A stretch of DNA of 64,000 bases from Rhodospirillaceae bacterium (GCA_002722055.1 PBKD01000006.1:1-64000); one strand, 5' to 3'; counted from the stretch's first letter, positions 8,474 to 18,524 are shown. Program-made: numbers and translations. The notes: a model not told the origin generated them from the sequence alone.

Positions 8474-9500
8474 CTGATTTTTTGCTAAACCCAGTAGAAA
8501 TAGAAAGTAAAGCCTGCTCACATATTATATTTGCAATACTAGAATTTTTTTTACAAAGTAATTCTGCGTACAACAGTGTGCTTGTAGCTTTAAATAACAA
8601 ATCTAAATTCCAATTATTAACTTGATAAATAAAAGAATTTTGCTTTTTGAAAAATACTCTAGGTTTTAATAAATTCATAGCATCTGCTAACGAAAGATGC
8701 ATACCTATCTTTTGTTTAACAAATAAAAGTCTTTCAAAGTGATAGTTACAGGATCTTATAATAGATATAGGACTTGTTCCAACCATGTAAGCTGATTTTA
8801 AATTTTTAAGAAGTGATTTTTTTTGACCTCCCCCAACAGAATAAGAAATATTTTCTAGGGAGAAATCATTTGATGCACTCAGAGTCATAAGTATTATATT
8901 TGAATTAATATGTTCACTATTTCCATTAATATAGGTAATAAATTTATTTAGTTCCTGTTTATTTATAAGCCTATCTGTAGACAAATAATTTGCAATCTCC
9001 TCTATATAATTTTCCGGAACTACCAAATTATTTTTAATAAAAGTTTCTTTAATAAAAGAAATATTTTCATTTAAACCATCTTCATAGCAAGGTAATGATG
9101 CTAATAATGCATTGTTTTCAAAAAGTGTTCTTAAACTGGATCTTGGGCCCATTTCATCATTTTTAATTATAATTTTAATATCTTCGTAATTAGAAAAATT
9201 TATTTCCTTGAATAATTTAGTGATTGCGTCTGAGCAATTTGATATAGAAATAATAGTAAGATTTGAAATAAGAGACATAGAATTTAAATTATCAAATAAA
9301 AGTGAATTATTTTTTAAAATATCAGCACCCTCTAGTTTAATAATCTCAGTTTTACTATTAGAACAATTAAACCAATCTGTGTATAATGTTTCAGCTCTAA
9401 GTGAAACCAAACCTTTATTTGGTCCATAAAGTAATACTCCAAAAATTTGTTGAGGAACAGAGGATAAAAAATTATCAGCTTTGGTTGGGGGTATTTTCAT
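8466..9500 (-). CDS. holA: DNA polymerase III subunit delta
   Basis: A 344-residue HolA, the clamp-loader subunit that opens the beta clamp. It starts with the typical MKIPP..FL and has the early motif VLLYGPNKGLVSLRAE (degenerate nucleotide loop, as in all delta subunits), then the lid and collar domains. Sequence conservation in the family is low, so the call rests on this N-terminus, the length and the place directly after lptE, the normal alphaproteobacterial order leuS-lptE-holA. lptE's stop and the holA ATG abut. Confidence 0.93.
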   Translation of the reverse strand: MKIPPTKADNFLSSVPQQIFGVLLYGPNKGLVSLRAETLYTDWFNCSNSKTEIIKLEGADILKNNSLLFDNLNSMSLISNLTIISISNCSDAITKLFKEINFSNYEDIKIIIKNDEMGPRSSLRTLFENNALLASLPCYEDGLNENISFIKETFIKNNLVVPENYIEEIANYLSTDRLINKQELNKFITYINGNSEHINSNIILMTLSASNDFSLENISYSVGGGQKKSLLKNLKSAYMVGTSPISIIRSCNYHFERLLFVKQKIGMHLSLADAMNLLKPRVFFKKQNSFIYQVNNWNLDLLFKATSTLLYAELLCKKNSSIANIICEQALLSISTGFSKKSVI

Positions 9501-10019
9501 CTAATTACTATCTTGTAAGTTAATTAGATAAAACCCAATCAACCTTGTAATGTTTTTACTCAAATCTAAAACAGCTCTTTCTTCTGCATCTTTAGCTGCA
9601 GATAGGTTTGCAAATTCAGAAGAAACAACACTATAAGATGCTATAGAGCTTGAAGTTCCAGAAGTCATAACTTTACCATTTTCTAAGTTTTTTAGAGTGT
9701 ACTCAGCATCTATTATTACGTTAAATCTAGTTACAGTTTTATCTCTTCTAAATGCTAAGGGAACGATAGATTTATTTAAAACGATATCTAAAGATATAGT
9801 TTTATTCTTGTGAGCGTCAGATCCTAATTTCTCTAGAAGAGAATTCCGTAATATTTGTCCAGTTCTTCCGTTAATATTTTTAATCTCAATTTGAGACTCT
9901 AATACTGAAAGGTTTATGCCGTCTTTAACAACGTAAAGCGGTTCAAAACCACAATTATTAAAAATGAAAATTACGATAATAAATAAGATGCATTTATTAA
10001 TTTTATTTGGATATAACAA
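9501..10019 (-). CDS. lptE: LPS-assembly lipoprotein LptE
   Basis: A 172-residue outer-membrane lipoprotein that plugs and helps assemble the LptD translocon for lipopolysaccharide. A hydrophobic signal runs from about residue 9 to 22 and ends with [10 protein letters not shown]; the CGFxPLY after the lipidated cysteine (C23) is the alphaproteobacterial LptE hallmark. The lipobox (F-N-N-C) is poorer than the consensus. The gene overlaps the end of leuS by 17 bp and touches holA. It implies an LPS-bearing outer membrane. Confidence 0.9.
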   Translation of the reverse strand: MLYPNKINKCILFIIVIFIFNNCGFEPLYVVKDGINLSVLESQIEIKNINGRTGQILRNSLLEKLGSDAHKNKTISLDIVLNKSIVPLAFRRDKTVTRFNVIIDAEYTLKNLENGKVMTSGTSSSIASYSVVSSEFANLSAAKDAEERAVLDLSKNITRLIGFYLINLQDSN

Positions 10020-12582
10020 AGTTTAAAATCCTGCCAGGAACGAATATAGTTTTAATTAATTTACCTTCAGATAATAATTTATTTATATTTTTATTTTTAA
10101 TAGCTATTTTTTCTACATCTTCTTTTTTTGATGACATGAAGGTATTTAAAGTAGTTTTATGTTTGCCGTTTATTTGTACAGATATTTTTGCAGTATCTTC
10201 TTCGTATAACGATTTTATTGGTGAGGGCCAAGGTTCTTTACAAAGCAATGTATCTTTCCCAATTTTTTGCCATAGTTCCTCGGTGATATGAGGCAACATA
10301 GGGTTAGATAGTCTAAGTATTGTCTCGATACACTCCCTTTTAACCCAATCATTAGTTTTATTATTATTTATATATTCTTGTAAATAATTTACTAATTCAT
10401 GAACCTTAGCTACAGCTACATTAAATCTGAAATCTTCTAAACAGTCAGTAATATCTTTTATACCTTTATGATTTTTCTTTCTTAATTCTAAACTATTAGT
10501 GTCCATGTTTATCGGTTCATTACTTAAATTGACTGGTAAACTTTTATAATTAGATATTACAAGTTTCCATAATTTATTAATAAATTTCCATGCTCCATGA
10601 ACACCTGAATCAGTCCACTCTAGATCTCTATCAGGAGGGCTATCAGATAACATGAACCACCTAGCAGTATCTGCTCCGTACTGTCTAATTATTGAGCCAG
10701 GATCAACAACATTCTTTTTCGATTTAGACATAGATTCTGATCTGCCAATTTTAACATCAGATTTATCTGATAATCGTTTTGCTTGACCATTTTTTAAAAT
10801 CTCAATTTCTTCTGGGTAAAGCCATTCATTTTTTGAACTTCTATACGTTTCGTGACATACCATACCCTGAGTAAATAAACCCTCAAAAGGCTCAGAAATA
10901 TTAAGATGCCCACAATCCCGCATGGCCTTTACAAAAAAACGAGAGTATAGGAGGTGTAAAATAGCATGCTCAATACCACCAATATATTGGTCAACAGGTA
11001 ACCAATAATCTGCAAAATCTTTGTTAACGACATGTTTATCTCTAGGTGAACAAAATCTTGCAAAATACCATGATGAATCAACAAAAGTATCTAATGTATC
11101 AGTTTCTCTTATCGCTTTTTTGGAACAATTTGGACATTTAGTCTCATACCAATTCTTTTTATTTTCGAGTGGATTACCTACTGAATTTAAGTCAATCTCT
11201 TCTGGTAATTTAACAGGTAGCTGCTCAGATGGAACAGGTACAGTTCCACAATAATCACAGTAAACAATTGGTACCGGGCAGCCCCAGTACCTTTGCCTTG
11301 ATGCTCCCCAATCTCTTAATCTAAAATTTGTTACACCTTGACCAATCCCATTTTTTTCTAATCGATTAATTATTTCTTTTTGAGCTGATTTGATATCAAG
11401 GTTATTTAAAAACTCTGAATTAATTAAAATTCCATCACCAGTATAAGCATCTTTCTTAATTTCAAAAAGTGAATCATTAATATCTTTAGGCATTACAACA
11501 GGTATAACTTTTAGATCCATTTTGTTTGCAAAATCTAAGTCTCGTTGGTCATGGGCTGGGCAACCAAAAATTGCTCCTGTTCCGTATTCCATCAATACAA
11601 AATTCGCAATAAAAATTGGTAATTTCTTTTCTGTAAATGGATGAATAGCTTCAAGTTCAGTTTTAAATCCTTTTTTTTCAGCTTTCTCAATAACAGCTTC
11701 ACTTGTACCAAGTCTATTACATTCTTCTATAAATTTTTTTGCTTTAATGGAATTCTTCGAAAGGTTTTTTGCTAATGGATGTTCAGGTGAAATTGCACAG
11801 AATGTCGCACCGAATATAGTATCAGGTCTAGTTGTGTATATTGATAAAGTTTCAGAATAATTAATTATATTAAATTCTATCTGAGCACCTTGTGATTTTC
11901 CAATCCAGTTTTCTTGCATTAGTCTAACTCGATTAGGCCAATTTTTTAAATTGTCTAACTCAGCTAGTAAATCGTCTTGGTATTTTGTAATTCTAAAAAA
12001 CCATTGGGACAATTCTTTTTTTTCAACTGGAGAGCCAGATCTCCAACCTTTTCCATCTATTACCTGTTCGTTAGCTAAGACAGTTTTATCTACAGGATCC
12101 CAATTGACCATTGATTTCTTTCTATACACTAAGTTTTTTTTAAACATATCTATGAATAGCTGTTGTTGGAACTTATAGTAATCCGGGTGGCATGTCGCGA
12201 TTTCTCGATCCCAGTCAATTGACAAGCCCATCCTTTTAAGTTCTGCTCGCATGTTTGATATATTTTCATATGTCCAATTTGAAGGATGAATACTTTTATC
12301 CTTTGCTGCATTTTCTGCTGGTAATCCAAAGGCATCCCAACCCATTGGATGAAGAACATTAAAACCCTTTGATCTTTTATACCGAGCTACTACATCTCCT
12401 AAAGTATAATTTCTAACATGTCCCATATGAATTCTACCTGATGGGTAAGGGAACATCTCTAATACATAGTATTTGGGTTTAGAAGTATCTATCTCAGCCT
12501 TAAATGCATCATGTTTATGCCATTCGCTTTGCCATTTTATTTCATTAACTTCAAAGTTATAACGTTCGAAATATTCTTTCAT
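10003..12582 (-). CDS. leuS: Leucyl-tRNA synthetase
   Basis: An 859-residue class I aminoacyl-tRNA synthetase that charges tRNA-Leu. The HIGH-type motif is HMGH at 52-55, in the family context [20 protein letters not shown] appears as SMSKSKKN near residue 620. The CP1 editing domain ([26 protein letters not shown]) is intact, as is the zinc-finger region CDYCG/CPNC. The start ATG gives the usual N-terminus. It is the first gene of leuS-lptE-holA. Confidence 0.98.
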   Translation of the reverse strand: MKEYFERYNFEVNEIKWQSEWHKHDAFKAEIDTSKPKYYVLEMFPYPSGRIHMGHVRNYTLGDVVARYKRSKGFNVLHPMGWDAFGLPAENAAKDKSIHPSNWTYENISNMRAELKRMGLSIDWDREIATCHPDYYKFQQQLFIDMFKKNLVYRKKSMVNWDPVDKTVLANEQVIDGKGWRSGSPVEKKELSQWFFRITKYQDDLLAELDNLKNWPNRVRLMQENWIGKSQGAQIEFNIINYSETLSIYTTRPDTIFGATFCAISPEHPLAKNLSKNSIKAKKFIEECNRLGTSEAVIEKAEKKGFKTELEAIHPFTEKKLPIFIANFVLMEYGTGAIFGCPAHDQRDLDFANKMDLKVIPVVMPKDINDSLFEIKKDAYTGDGILINSEFLNNLDIKSAQKEIINRLEKNGIGQGVTNFRLRDWGASRQRYWGCPVPIVYCDYCGTVPVPSEQLPVKLPEEIDLNSVGNPLENKKNWYETKCPNCSKKAIRETDTLDTFVDSSWYFARFCSPRDKHVVNKDFADYWLPVDQYIGGIEHAILHLLYSRFFVKAMRDCGHLNISEPFEGLFTQGMVCHETYRSSKNEWLYPEEIEILKNGQAKRLSDKSDVKIGRSESMSKSKKNVVDPGSIIRQYGADTARWFMLSDSPPDRDLEWTDSGVHGAWKFINKLWKLVISNYKSLPVNLSNEPINMDTNSLELRKKNHKGIKDITDCLEDFRFNVAVAKVHELVNYLQEYINNNKTNDWVKRECIETILRLSNPMLPHITEELWQKIGKDTLLCKEPWPSPIKSLYEEDTAKISVQINGKHKTTLNTFMSSKKEDVEKIAIKNKNINKLLSEGKLIKTIFVPGRILNFVISK

Positions 12583-12652
12583 AAATACTACCTAATCAGG
12601 AAAGTTGAAAAACATTCAAGTTATTATGGATTAATAAGAAAAAATTATAAAC

Positions 12653-13216
12653 TTATTTTGGCTTTATGGATGCAATTTTAAGTTCTCTTGCTCGTGATAG
12701 AATTGTATCTTCAAGTTTTCTAACTAAGTTTTTATCAAATTTAGTATTTACCCAGTTACCATCAATATTTCTTTTTTGTTTGAACAAAGAAATTTTTAGA
12801 CCATCAGCTCTAAGCTGTTTATCAAGTATATATATAGTTAATTTAAATCTTTCATCAGGGGACTCAATTGGCAAATACCAATCAGTAATAATTACACCCC
12901 CAAAAGGGTCAGCTGATAAAAGTGGAACGAAGGATGTAGTATCCAGTGTCGCTCTCCACAAAAAAACATTTACTCCAATACCAGTCCCACCACCTCTCTC
13001 CCTTTGATCATTGAAAAGTGGAACACCACTATCTCCAAAAATTGAACCAGCTGATTTTTCATCTACAACACTTTGGGGCACCCATACACTAGCTTCACCT
13101 GTACCTGGCATTTTTACTATTGGGTCATTATTTGTTTCGATAGCTGCACAGTTAGCTAGAAATATAAAAAAAAGGATGTAAAAACAATACCTACTCTTAT
13201 TCAAATATTCCAGCAT
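12653..13216 (-). CDS. DUF3576 lipoprotein
   Basis: A 187-residue predicted lipoprotein. The signal peptide has a hydrophobic core at about 11-21 and the lipobox FLANC (C23). The rest matches the alphaproteobacterial DUF3576 family, recognised by GIGVNVFLWRATLDTTSF, SADPFGGVIITDWY and the segment from RFKLTIYILDKQLRADG. The family is conserved upstream of leuS in this class; its function is not known to me. The neighbourhood with lptE suggests an envelope role, by inference only. Confidence 0.87.
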   Translation of the reverse strand: MLEYLNKSRYCFYILFFIFLANCAAIETNNDPIVKMPGTGEASVWVPQSVVDEKSAGSIFGDSGVPLFNDQRERGGGTGIGVNVFLWRATLDTTSFVPLLSADPFGGVIITDWYLPIESPDERFKLTIYILDKQLRADGLKISLFKQKRNIDGNWVNTKFDKNLVRKLEDTILSRARELKIASIKPK

Positions 13217-13564
13217 TTAAAAAACCTATAAAAAAAGAAAAAACGACAAATTATTGAAATATAATGCTTTATTATCCAAACAATTGAAGAATTAAATAAA
13301 AAATTACAAAATGTAAGTATCAATATGTATGATAAATAAACAAAAATACATGGTGACTAAAATGCAACATATTGGGAGTTTTTTCAAGTAAAACAATACC
13401 TATGTTTTATTTTTCAATAATTCAAAGTATTTTTAATGTTGCTAATTTACAACACACATTAAAAACAATCCTTCAAGACCTGGACATTTGTGACGAATAT
13501 CACTTTAATACTACCGTCGTAAATGGTTGCGACATTTTTCTTTGTAAACAAAGGACTAGTATAA
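13217..13564. other. 348-bp intergenic region upstream of the porin
   Basis: A non-coding, AT-rich stretch between the divergent DUF3576 gene and the porin gene. It holds a CRP-like palindrome (13489-13504), a porin ribosome site AAGGA at 13551-13555 (9 nt before the ATG), and one near-match to a DnaA box (13272-13280). No ORF with coding character is present. Its size is exceptional in this compact window and suggests layered control or a long leader for the porin. Confidence 0.6.
13489..13504. promoter_or_regulatory. CRP/FNR-type palindrome upstream of the porin gene
   Basis: TGTGACGAATATCACT has the perfect half-site spacing TGTGA-N6-TCAC of the CRP family. It ends 60 bp before the porin start codon. 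A regulator of the CRP family is not encoded in the window; the cyclic-nucleotide-binding protein at 35650-36099 has no DNA-binding domain. The site is seen directly, its function is inferred. Confidence 0.5.
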
Positions 13565-14656
13565 ATGAAAAGATCATTAATTGGTACTACGGCTATAGTT
13601 ACAGCCGGAATGCTTGCTGCTTCAGCAACTGCTAATGCAGCAGACCCAATCAAGCTAAGCGTTGGTGGTTACATGAACGCCGCAATTGGTTGGATTTCAG
13701 AGGATGATACTTCTGTAGCAAATGTCAGAAGTGAAGCCATCCAAGTAGACAGTGAAATTGTTTTTAGAGGTGCAACAGTTCTTGATAACGGCCTAGAAGT
13801 TGGTGTTAAAGTAGAAATGGCTACTGATGGTGCTAACGCTGCTATTGACGAACAAATGCTCTATATTGAAAACGAAGAATCATGGGGTCGTATCGAAATT
13901 GGTAGTGAAGATGGTGCTTCCGATCAATTTAGACACCTTGGACCGTTTGTAATTGGTGGTTCTATAACAGGTTGTGCAACTTTCTCAGGTGCAACTGGTA
14001 CTAACGGCGTAGTTCCATTTGTTTGCGGTGGTGCTGAAGGTGATAGAACAAAAATCACATACAGAGGCCCAAAACTATTAGGCATGCAGTGGGGTATTTC
14101 ATATACACCTGAAAGAACTGATTTTGCTACATTAGGCGACCGTGATGATGGAACAGCTGGCGAATTCGGTGGAACAACTGAGTTTGGTGCAAACTATTCA
14201 ACATCTATTGGTGGCGCAGCTATCAGTCTTGGTGGTGGTTTAGCTCAATTTAGTGCTGAAGCCGCTGGTGAGAATGACTCACAACAATGGAACTTTGGTG
14301 GTACTGTAACAGTTGGAAACATCAGAATTGGTGGTAGTTGGAAAAACCAAGAAGCAGGACCTCCTGCTGCACAAGATACTGATGTAACTCACTATAGACT
14401 AGGTATTGTAACTAGTTTAAGTGGAACAACAGTTGGTGTTGAGTACTATGCTGGTGAAAACGAAGTAGTTAACAGTGGTGTTGCTGAAGGTGATGATGAG
14501 ACAACAGTTCTCAGTATTGCTGCAAACAGATCAATTGGTCCAGGAGTATCAATTGGTGCAAAAATCGCTTCATGGGATATGACCGATAATGCAAGTGCTG
14601 CTGCTAATGAAAACAGTGTAACAGAATTCTTAGTTATTACATCTGTAGGATTCTAA
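13565..14656 (+). CDS. Outer-membrane porin, Gram-negative general porin family
   Basis: A 363-residue beta-barrel porin. A signal peptide (MKRSLIG then an Ala-rich core) is cleaved around ANA-AD at residue 25. The mature part begins IKLSVGGYMNAAIG, alternates short polar/aromatic strands with Gly/Asp/Asn loops, and ends with phenylalanine (VGF), the C-terminal signal for BAM insertion. The acidic eyelet-type loops fit a cation- or small-solute channel, but selectivity cannot be read. Codon use is richer in GCT/GGT/ACA than the neighbours, a sign of high expression, and it has its own terminator. Single-gene unit with a long upstream region. Confidence 0.93.
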   Translation: MKRSLIGTTAIVTAGMLAASATANAADPIKLSVGGYMNAAIGWISEDDTSVANVRSEAIQVDSEIVFRGATVLDNGLEVGVKVEMATDGANAAIDEQMLYIENEESWGRIEIGSEDGASDQFRHLGPFVIGGSITGCATFSGATGTNGVVPFVCGGAEGDRTKITYRGPKLLGMQWGISYTPERTDFATLGDRDDGTAGEFGGTTEFGANYSTSIGGAAISLGGGLAQFSAEAAGENDSQQWNFGGTVTVGNIRIGGSWKNQEAGPPAAQDTDVTHYRLGIVTSLSGTTVGVEYYAGENEVVNSGVAEGDDETTVLSIAANRSIGPGVSIGAKIASWDMTDNASAAANENSVTEFLVITSVGF

Positions 14657-14681
14657 TTTAGCTGATTTATAAGCTATTAAG

Positions 14682-14710
14682 AGGCAGGTCTTCGGACCTG
14701 CCTTTTTTTA
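14682..14710 (+). terminator. Rho-independent terminator of the porin gene
   Basis: A perfect 9-bp stem AGGCAGGTC / GACCTGCCT closed by the very stable TTCG tetraloop, followed directly by a run of seven T. It begins 26 bp after the porin stop codon. It is the best intrinsic terminator in the window. Confidence 0.96.
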
Positions 14711-15910
14711 TTATTTTTTTATTATAAGGCTCATATTTGATAGATCTTCAACTAGCTGTGTAACAGTATCCAAGTCAAGATTGTTTGATTTTTTTTGGGC
14801 TTCTTCTATGGTGAATTCATTTACTGAAATTAATTCTTTGACAGTATGAATATACATATCTGGAATTTTAATACCTTTTTTATTTACTTCTAATATAATT
14901 TTATTTCCAACATTCTTTAAAATTACATTGTTTTTAAAGGAAAATTTTTGGTTAGTATTTAATGTTATATCATTTGGAAAATTATAATTTCCTCTGGTTA
15001 GTTTATAATTACTAATTTGATGGTTAATTTTATTATTGAAACTTTCACTTTTAATTATTTCTGATAAATTATTATTAAATTCATTTAACCACATTTGAGT
15101 TTTGTTTTTACCCTGAAATTCCATGGGTGTATTTGATCTAAAAAAGGATTTTGTCATAGCTTCATTAAATAAGATACTTAAAATATCATGACCAATTAAA
15201 TGAGTTACACTGAAAGACAAATGCATTGATCTATCACTTGAAGCTAGAGCTTCATGAAATTGACCTCTAGGAATATAAAGTATATCACCAGGCTTCATAT
15301 GAACTTTTTTTAAAATCTTGCCACAATTTTCTTTAGCGTATTCTTTGTCCAATTCTATATAAGCAACACTATTTATAGGATTATCTAATCTTCCTTCATA
15401 AATATTCCAAACTTTTTCCCCTATAAGATTAATAGCAAAAACCTCGTGGACATCAAAATGTACATCAAAACCTTGACGACCTTGTTTGGAAAAATAAATA
15501 TTACATTGTGTTTTAGATGAAAATTTATCTTCTAAAATTCTAGCTATAGAACTTATATTTGTGTCTAAAGTATCGACTTCATTAGCAATTAAAGTTGCGC
15601 CTTTATTTAAAAATTCTACAATTTTATTTGGCTGAGGTTGAAAAATTTCATTCCCATCTCTGTCTACGCTTGGGTAACAATAATCTTCAGGAGTAATTTT
15701 ATTTTTATCTAAAACTAACTGAAGACTTGATGAAGTCCAAATAGATGTCATATTCAAAATTTTTGTGAACGAACTCCAATCAAATATATCAAGAAACTTA
15801 TCAGATTTTCCAGCCTTAACATGTAAAAATTTTTTATCATAATATTCATCAAAAAAATTTTTTTCTTTAATAGGGTTAATTAGGTCTTCAAAAAAATTTA
15901 AATTTTTCAT
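14711..15910 (-). CDS. JmjC/cupin-4 2-oxoglutarate oxygenase (ribosomal oxygenase-like)
   Basis: A 399-residue Fe(II)/2-oxoglutarate-dependent oxygenase of the cupin-4 family that includes bacterial RoxA/YcfD (hydroxylates ribosomal protein L16) and human MINA53/NO66. The iron triad is visible: H151 and D153 in HFDVHEVF and H219 in GQFHEA, after the loop GDILYIPRG. The C-terminal 150 residues resemble the family's winged-helix end. Cytoplasmic. The substrate is uncertain because animal- and YcfD-like members differ; it does not sit beside a ribosomal gene. It is downstream of the ThiE-like gene on the same strand. Confidence 0.82.
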   Translation of the reverse strand: MKNLNFFEDLINPIKEKNFFDEYYDKKFLHVKAGKSDKFLDIFDWSSFTKILNMTSIWTSSSLQLVLDKNKITPEDYCYPSVDRDGNEIFQPQPNKIVEFLNKGATLIANEVDTLDTNISSIARILEDKFSSKTQCNIYFSKQGRQGFDVHFDVHEVFAINLIGEKVWNIYEGRLDNPINSVAYIELDKEYAKENCGKILKKVHMKPGDILYIPRGQFHEALASSDRSMHLSFSVTHLIGHDILSILFNEAMTKSFFRSNTPMEFQGKNKTQMWLNEFNNNLSEIIKSESFNNKINHQISNYKLTRGNYNFPNDITLNTNQKFSFKNNVILKNVGNKIILEVNKKGIKIPDMYIHTVKELISVNEFTIEEAQKKSNNLDLDTVTQLVEDLSNMSLIIKK

Positions 15911-15925
15911 TTATTTACTACGCAA

Positions 15926-16549
15926 TTAATTAATAACAAATCCAGAAATAGCTGCGATGCCATTTACCCCCGTGCCGGTTAGACTACAGGCTGTTTTGGA
16001 GTTTATTCCTCCTAATGCAATAGAGAATACACCAAATTCTCTTACCAATCTACTAATATAAAGTTTACCAAGTGGTCTCTTATCTGGATGACTACTTGTA
16101 TTAAAAACTGGAGATAAAAATATTATATTAGCTCCTAAGGTTTGAACCTTACGGTATGATCGCCGATCGTGAACAGATGTGGATATAATCCAGTTAGAGT
16201 TCTTGCTTTTAAGATATGGGAGTATTTGTTTATTAAATTCTGGAATATGTACGCCTGCCGCTCCTACTTGTAAAGCAAGTTTTGCATCTCCTCCTATGAT
16301 TAATATTAATTGTTTTTTTCTGCAGAATTCTGCCATTTTAGCAGCTTTATAATTCCTTTTTTGAATAAAATAATCTCTAAAAACAATACCTGAATTTTTT
16401 GGTAGTTGATTTAAAATTGTATATGGGTCAGGATTTCTAGAGTTATCTGTGAAAAACCAAAGGGTTGGATAGGATCTCAAGTTTTTTACTAAAGCATTGT
16501 TATTCAAATACTCAGATTTTTTTAACAGTTTATTTATAGATGAATTCAC
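15926..16549 (-). CDS. Thiamine phosphate synthase/TenI family protein
   Basis: A 207-residue TIM-barrel protein of the ThiE/TenI family. ThiE joins hydroxymethylpyrimidine-PP and thiazole-P; TenI-like members aromatise the thiazole. Visible features are GAAGVHIPE (strand 4), STSVHDRRS, the loop FLSPVFNTSSHPDKRPLG and ALGGI near the phosphate site. Several ThiE pyrophosphate-binding residues are not clear, so TenI or a diverged role is possible. The start is GTG at 16549, with about 25 extra residues before the first barrel strand, so the true start could be downstream. No other thiamine gene is near; thiE-like, yggS and L,D-transpeptidase are common neighbours in alphaproteobacteria. Confidence 0.8.
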   Translation of the reverse strand: MNSSINKLLKKSEYLNNNALVKNLRSYPTLWFFTDNSRNPDPYTILNQLPKNSGIVFRDYFIQKRNYKAAKMAEFCRKKQLILIIGGDAKLALQVGAAGVHIPEFNKQILPYLKSKNSNWIISTSVHDRRSYRKVQTLGANIIFLSPVFNTSSHPDKRPLGKLYISRLVREFGVFSIALGGINSKTACSLTGTGVNGIAAISGFVIN

Positions 16550-16564
16550 AACTTACCTGATGAT

Positions 16565-17242
16565 ATGACTGATAATTTAATAATTAAAAATTTAAATAAA
16601 ATCCGTGAGGATATTAATTTATCATCTAAATCTATAAACAAAAATCAAAAAAAAGTAAAACTTCAAATAGTTTCTAAACAGCAAAAAGAAGAAAAAATTC
16701 AATTATTAATTAATTATGGTCACCTATTATTTGGTGAGAATAAGGTGCAAGAGGCTAAATTAAAATGGGAAAATATTAAAAAAAAATACCCTAAAATAAG
16801 ACTTCACTATATAGGCTCTCTTCAAACTAATAAAGCTAAAGATGCTGTATCTATTTTTGACACTATAGAATGTCTAGATCGATATAAACTAGCCGAAAAA
16901 TTAGATTATTATGAAAAAGAAATTGATAAAAAACTTGAATACTATATTCAAGTAAATACTGGAATGGAAAAGCAAAAAGGTGGAGTAAATATAGATGAGT
17001 GCGAAGATTTTTTAAATAAATGCAGAAAAAATTTAAATTTAAATATAACAGGCCTTATGTGTATACCTCCAATTAATGAGGAACCTAGTTTACATTTTGC
17101 ATTAATTAATAATTTAGCAGATAAACTGAAACTAAAAGAAAAAAGTATGGGTATGTCTTCTGATTACAAAGTCGCAATTGAATTCGGATCTTCTCAAATA
17201 AGAATAGGGCAAAATATTTTTGGGCCAAGGGAAAAAATTTAA
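16565..17242 (+). CDS. YggS/PLPBP family pyridoxal-phosphate-binding protein
   Basis: A 225-residue single-domain alanine-racemase-fold protein that binds PLP and controls vitamin B6 and amino-acid homeostasis without known catalysis. The PLP lysine is K38 in IVSKQQ. Family motifs HYIGSLQTNK, the substrate-side GLMCIPP, GMSSDYKVAIEFGSSQIRIG and the terminal FGPR are present. Full length. Its ATG lies only 15 bp from the divergent GTG of the ThiE-like gene. Its end overlaps the convergent L,D-transpeptidase by 4 bp. Confidence 0.95.
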   Translation: MTDNLIIKNLNKIREDINLSSKSINKNQKKVKLQIVSKQQKEEKIQLLINYGHLLFGENKVQEAKLKWENIKKKYPKIRLHYIGSLQTNKAKDAVSIFDTIECLDRYKLAEKLDYYEKEIDKKLEYYIQVNTGMEKQKGGVNIDECEDFLNKCRKNLNLNITGLMCIPPINEEPSLHFALINNLADKLKLKEKSMGMSSDYKVAIEFGSSQIRIGQNIFGPREKI

Positions 17243-17745
17243 AAGATTTTAATTTGTGTTTGATCATCAATTGTCTCAACAAGTTGAAGAAGTTGCTCTT
17301 TCTTAAGAGAAATACAACCTTTAGTTGGTGTTTTAAGTTTAGCTTCGCAATGTATGAATATTGCGCTTCCGCTATAAGGTACAATTGGATTATCGTTGTA
17401 CCCAATAACGACTAATAAATCATATAAATTATCTTCTCTCCAGATAGATTCGTAAGAAGATTCATATGGCCCTATCAAAAACTTATTATAATTTCGATCA
17501 GTAGGATCATCACACCACTTAAAATTTTTATTTATTTTAATTTTTTTAACAGTTGTATTTAGATTTTTTACCCTGTCTGCTCTATACATGATTTCTCTAA
17601 GAGGATAAGTTCCACTTGGAGTACACTTATCACCCTCTATTTTATTTGAACTTATTCCACCTATCCCAATATTACAAGGGAAATTAAATTCTTTCCATTT
17701 TAAGGATTTTGATTTTCCCGAAATTTCTATTATATTTGAATACAT
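17239..17745 (-). CDS. L,D-transpeptidase (YkuD domain)
   Basis: A 168-residue YkuD-fold protein. The catalytic motif is H132 (IFIHCE) followed by TKGCISL with nucleophile C144. N-terminal GIGGI..KIEGDKCTPSGTYPL is the family's substrate-loop start. Such enzymes make 3-3 peptidoglycan cross-links or attach proteins to peptidoglycan. No signal peptide or membrane segment is seen, which is common in this short alphaproteobacterial subgroup and leaves the export route open. Four-base overlap with yggS at the 3' end. Confidence 0.9.
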   Translation of the reverse strand: MYSNIIEISGKSKSLKWKEFNFPCNIGIGGISSNKIEGDKCTPSGTYPLREIMYRADRVKNLNTTVKKIKINKNFKWCDDPTDRNYNKFLIGPYESSYESIWREDNLYDLLVVIGYNDNPIVPYSGSAIFIHCEAKLKTPTKGCISLKKEQLLQLVETIDDQTQIKIF

Positions 17746-17806
17746 ATATTTTCACACAAATCTGAATTTTGGCAATCGGTAAAAATTAAGCTAATAAAAT
17801 TATATA

Positions 17807-18499
17807 ATGAGTAACCAAAAAAATATATTAATATATCTTGAAGATAAAAATTTACAAACAGAAATTTATAGTTTGTTTAAACAAACTTTAATTTATTCTC
17901 CCACAATTTTTGAAGAAATAAAAATAGAAAATAAATATATTAATATAGAAAACTACGATTGTTTGATATGCGATAATAAATTTGTATATTTCTTAGAATA
18001 CCTTGACAAGGATGTATTAATTAAACATGAGTCACATTTACTAGTGTATATAATTTCTGAATATCAAATAGATTTTAGCGATAAATTTTATTCAAGTATT
18101 ATTTTTGTTCATAAAAGACTTCCTATATATTTTAGAGATTTTGTAAATTCTATAGAAAAAAATCTTCAATTATTAAATAACAAAAAAAATAAAAAAATAC
18201 TTATAGGTGACCTAATTTTCTATCCATATTATAAAAAAATTGTAAATAAAAATGAATTAGAAAAAATAATTAAATTAACTGATAAAGAAAATTCAATTAT
18301 TGAGTATTTATCTAAAGAAGAAAATTTTGTTGTATCAAAAGATGTTTTACTAAAAGAGGTTTGGGGTTACAATGAGTTTGTAGATACACATACTCTGGAA
18401 ACACATATTTATAAACTCAGAAGGAAAATTGAAGTAGATCATAAAAAACCTAGATATTTAATGAATGAAGAGGGTGGATATAAATTAAATTTTAATTAA
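17807..18499 (+). CDS. OmpR/PhoB-type response regulator with diverged receiver
   Basis: A 230-residue two-domain regulator. The C-terminal half (about 135-230) is a clear winged helix: LTDKENSIIEYL, ..VSKDVLLKEVWGYNEFVDTHTLETHIYKLRRKIE, and a YKLNF wing. The N-terminal receiver is diverged and very AT-rich, but key residues can be aligned: acidic pair E12/D13, phospho-acceptor D56 in YDCLICD, and a lysine in FVHKRLP. No histidine kinase is adjacent. The MBL hydrolase begins 25 nt downstream. Targets are unknown. Confidence 0.85.
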   Translation: MSNQKNILIYLEDKNLQTEIYSLFKQTLIYSPTIFEEIKIENKYINIENYDCLICDNKFVYFLEYLDKDVLIKHESHLLVYIISEYQIDFSDKFYSSIIFVHKRLPIYFRDFVNSIEKNLQLLNNKKNKKILIGDLIFYPYYKKIVNKNELEKIIKLTDKENSIIEYLSKEENFVVSKDVLLKEVWGYNEFVDTHTLETHIYKLRRKIEVDHKKPRYLMNEEGGYKLNFN

Positions 18500-18524
18500 A
18501 ATAACAACTATACAGATAGATATT

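Noticed and set aside
12666-13007. 113-codon frame antisense to the DUF3576 gene
   Set aside because: DUF3576 is well supported by its lipobox and domain; the antisense frame is a shadow.
13272-13280. TTATCCAAA as a DnaA box marking an origin
   Set aside because: A single 8/9 match in a long AT-rich spacer is expected by chance; there is no cluster of boxes, so I do not call an origin here.
13372-13635. Open frame overlapping the porin start
   Set aside because: It runs into the porin signal-peptide codons in another frame and has no start signal; the spacer looks non-coding.
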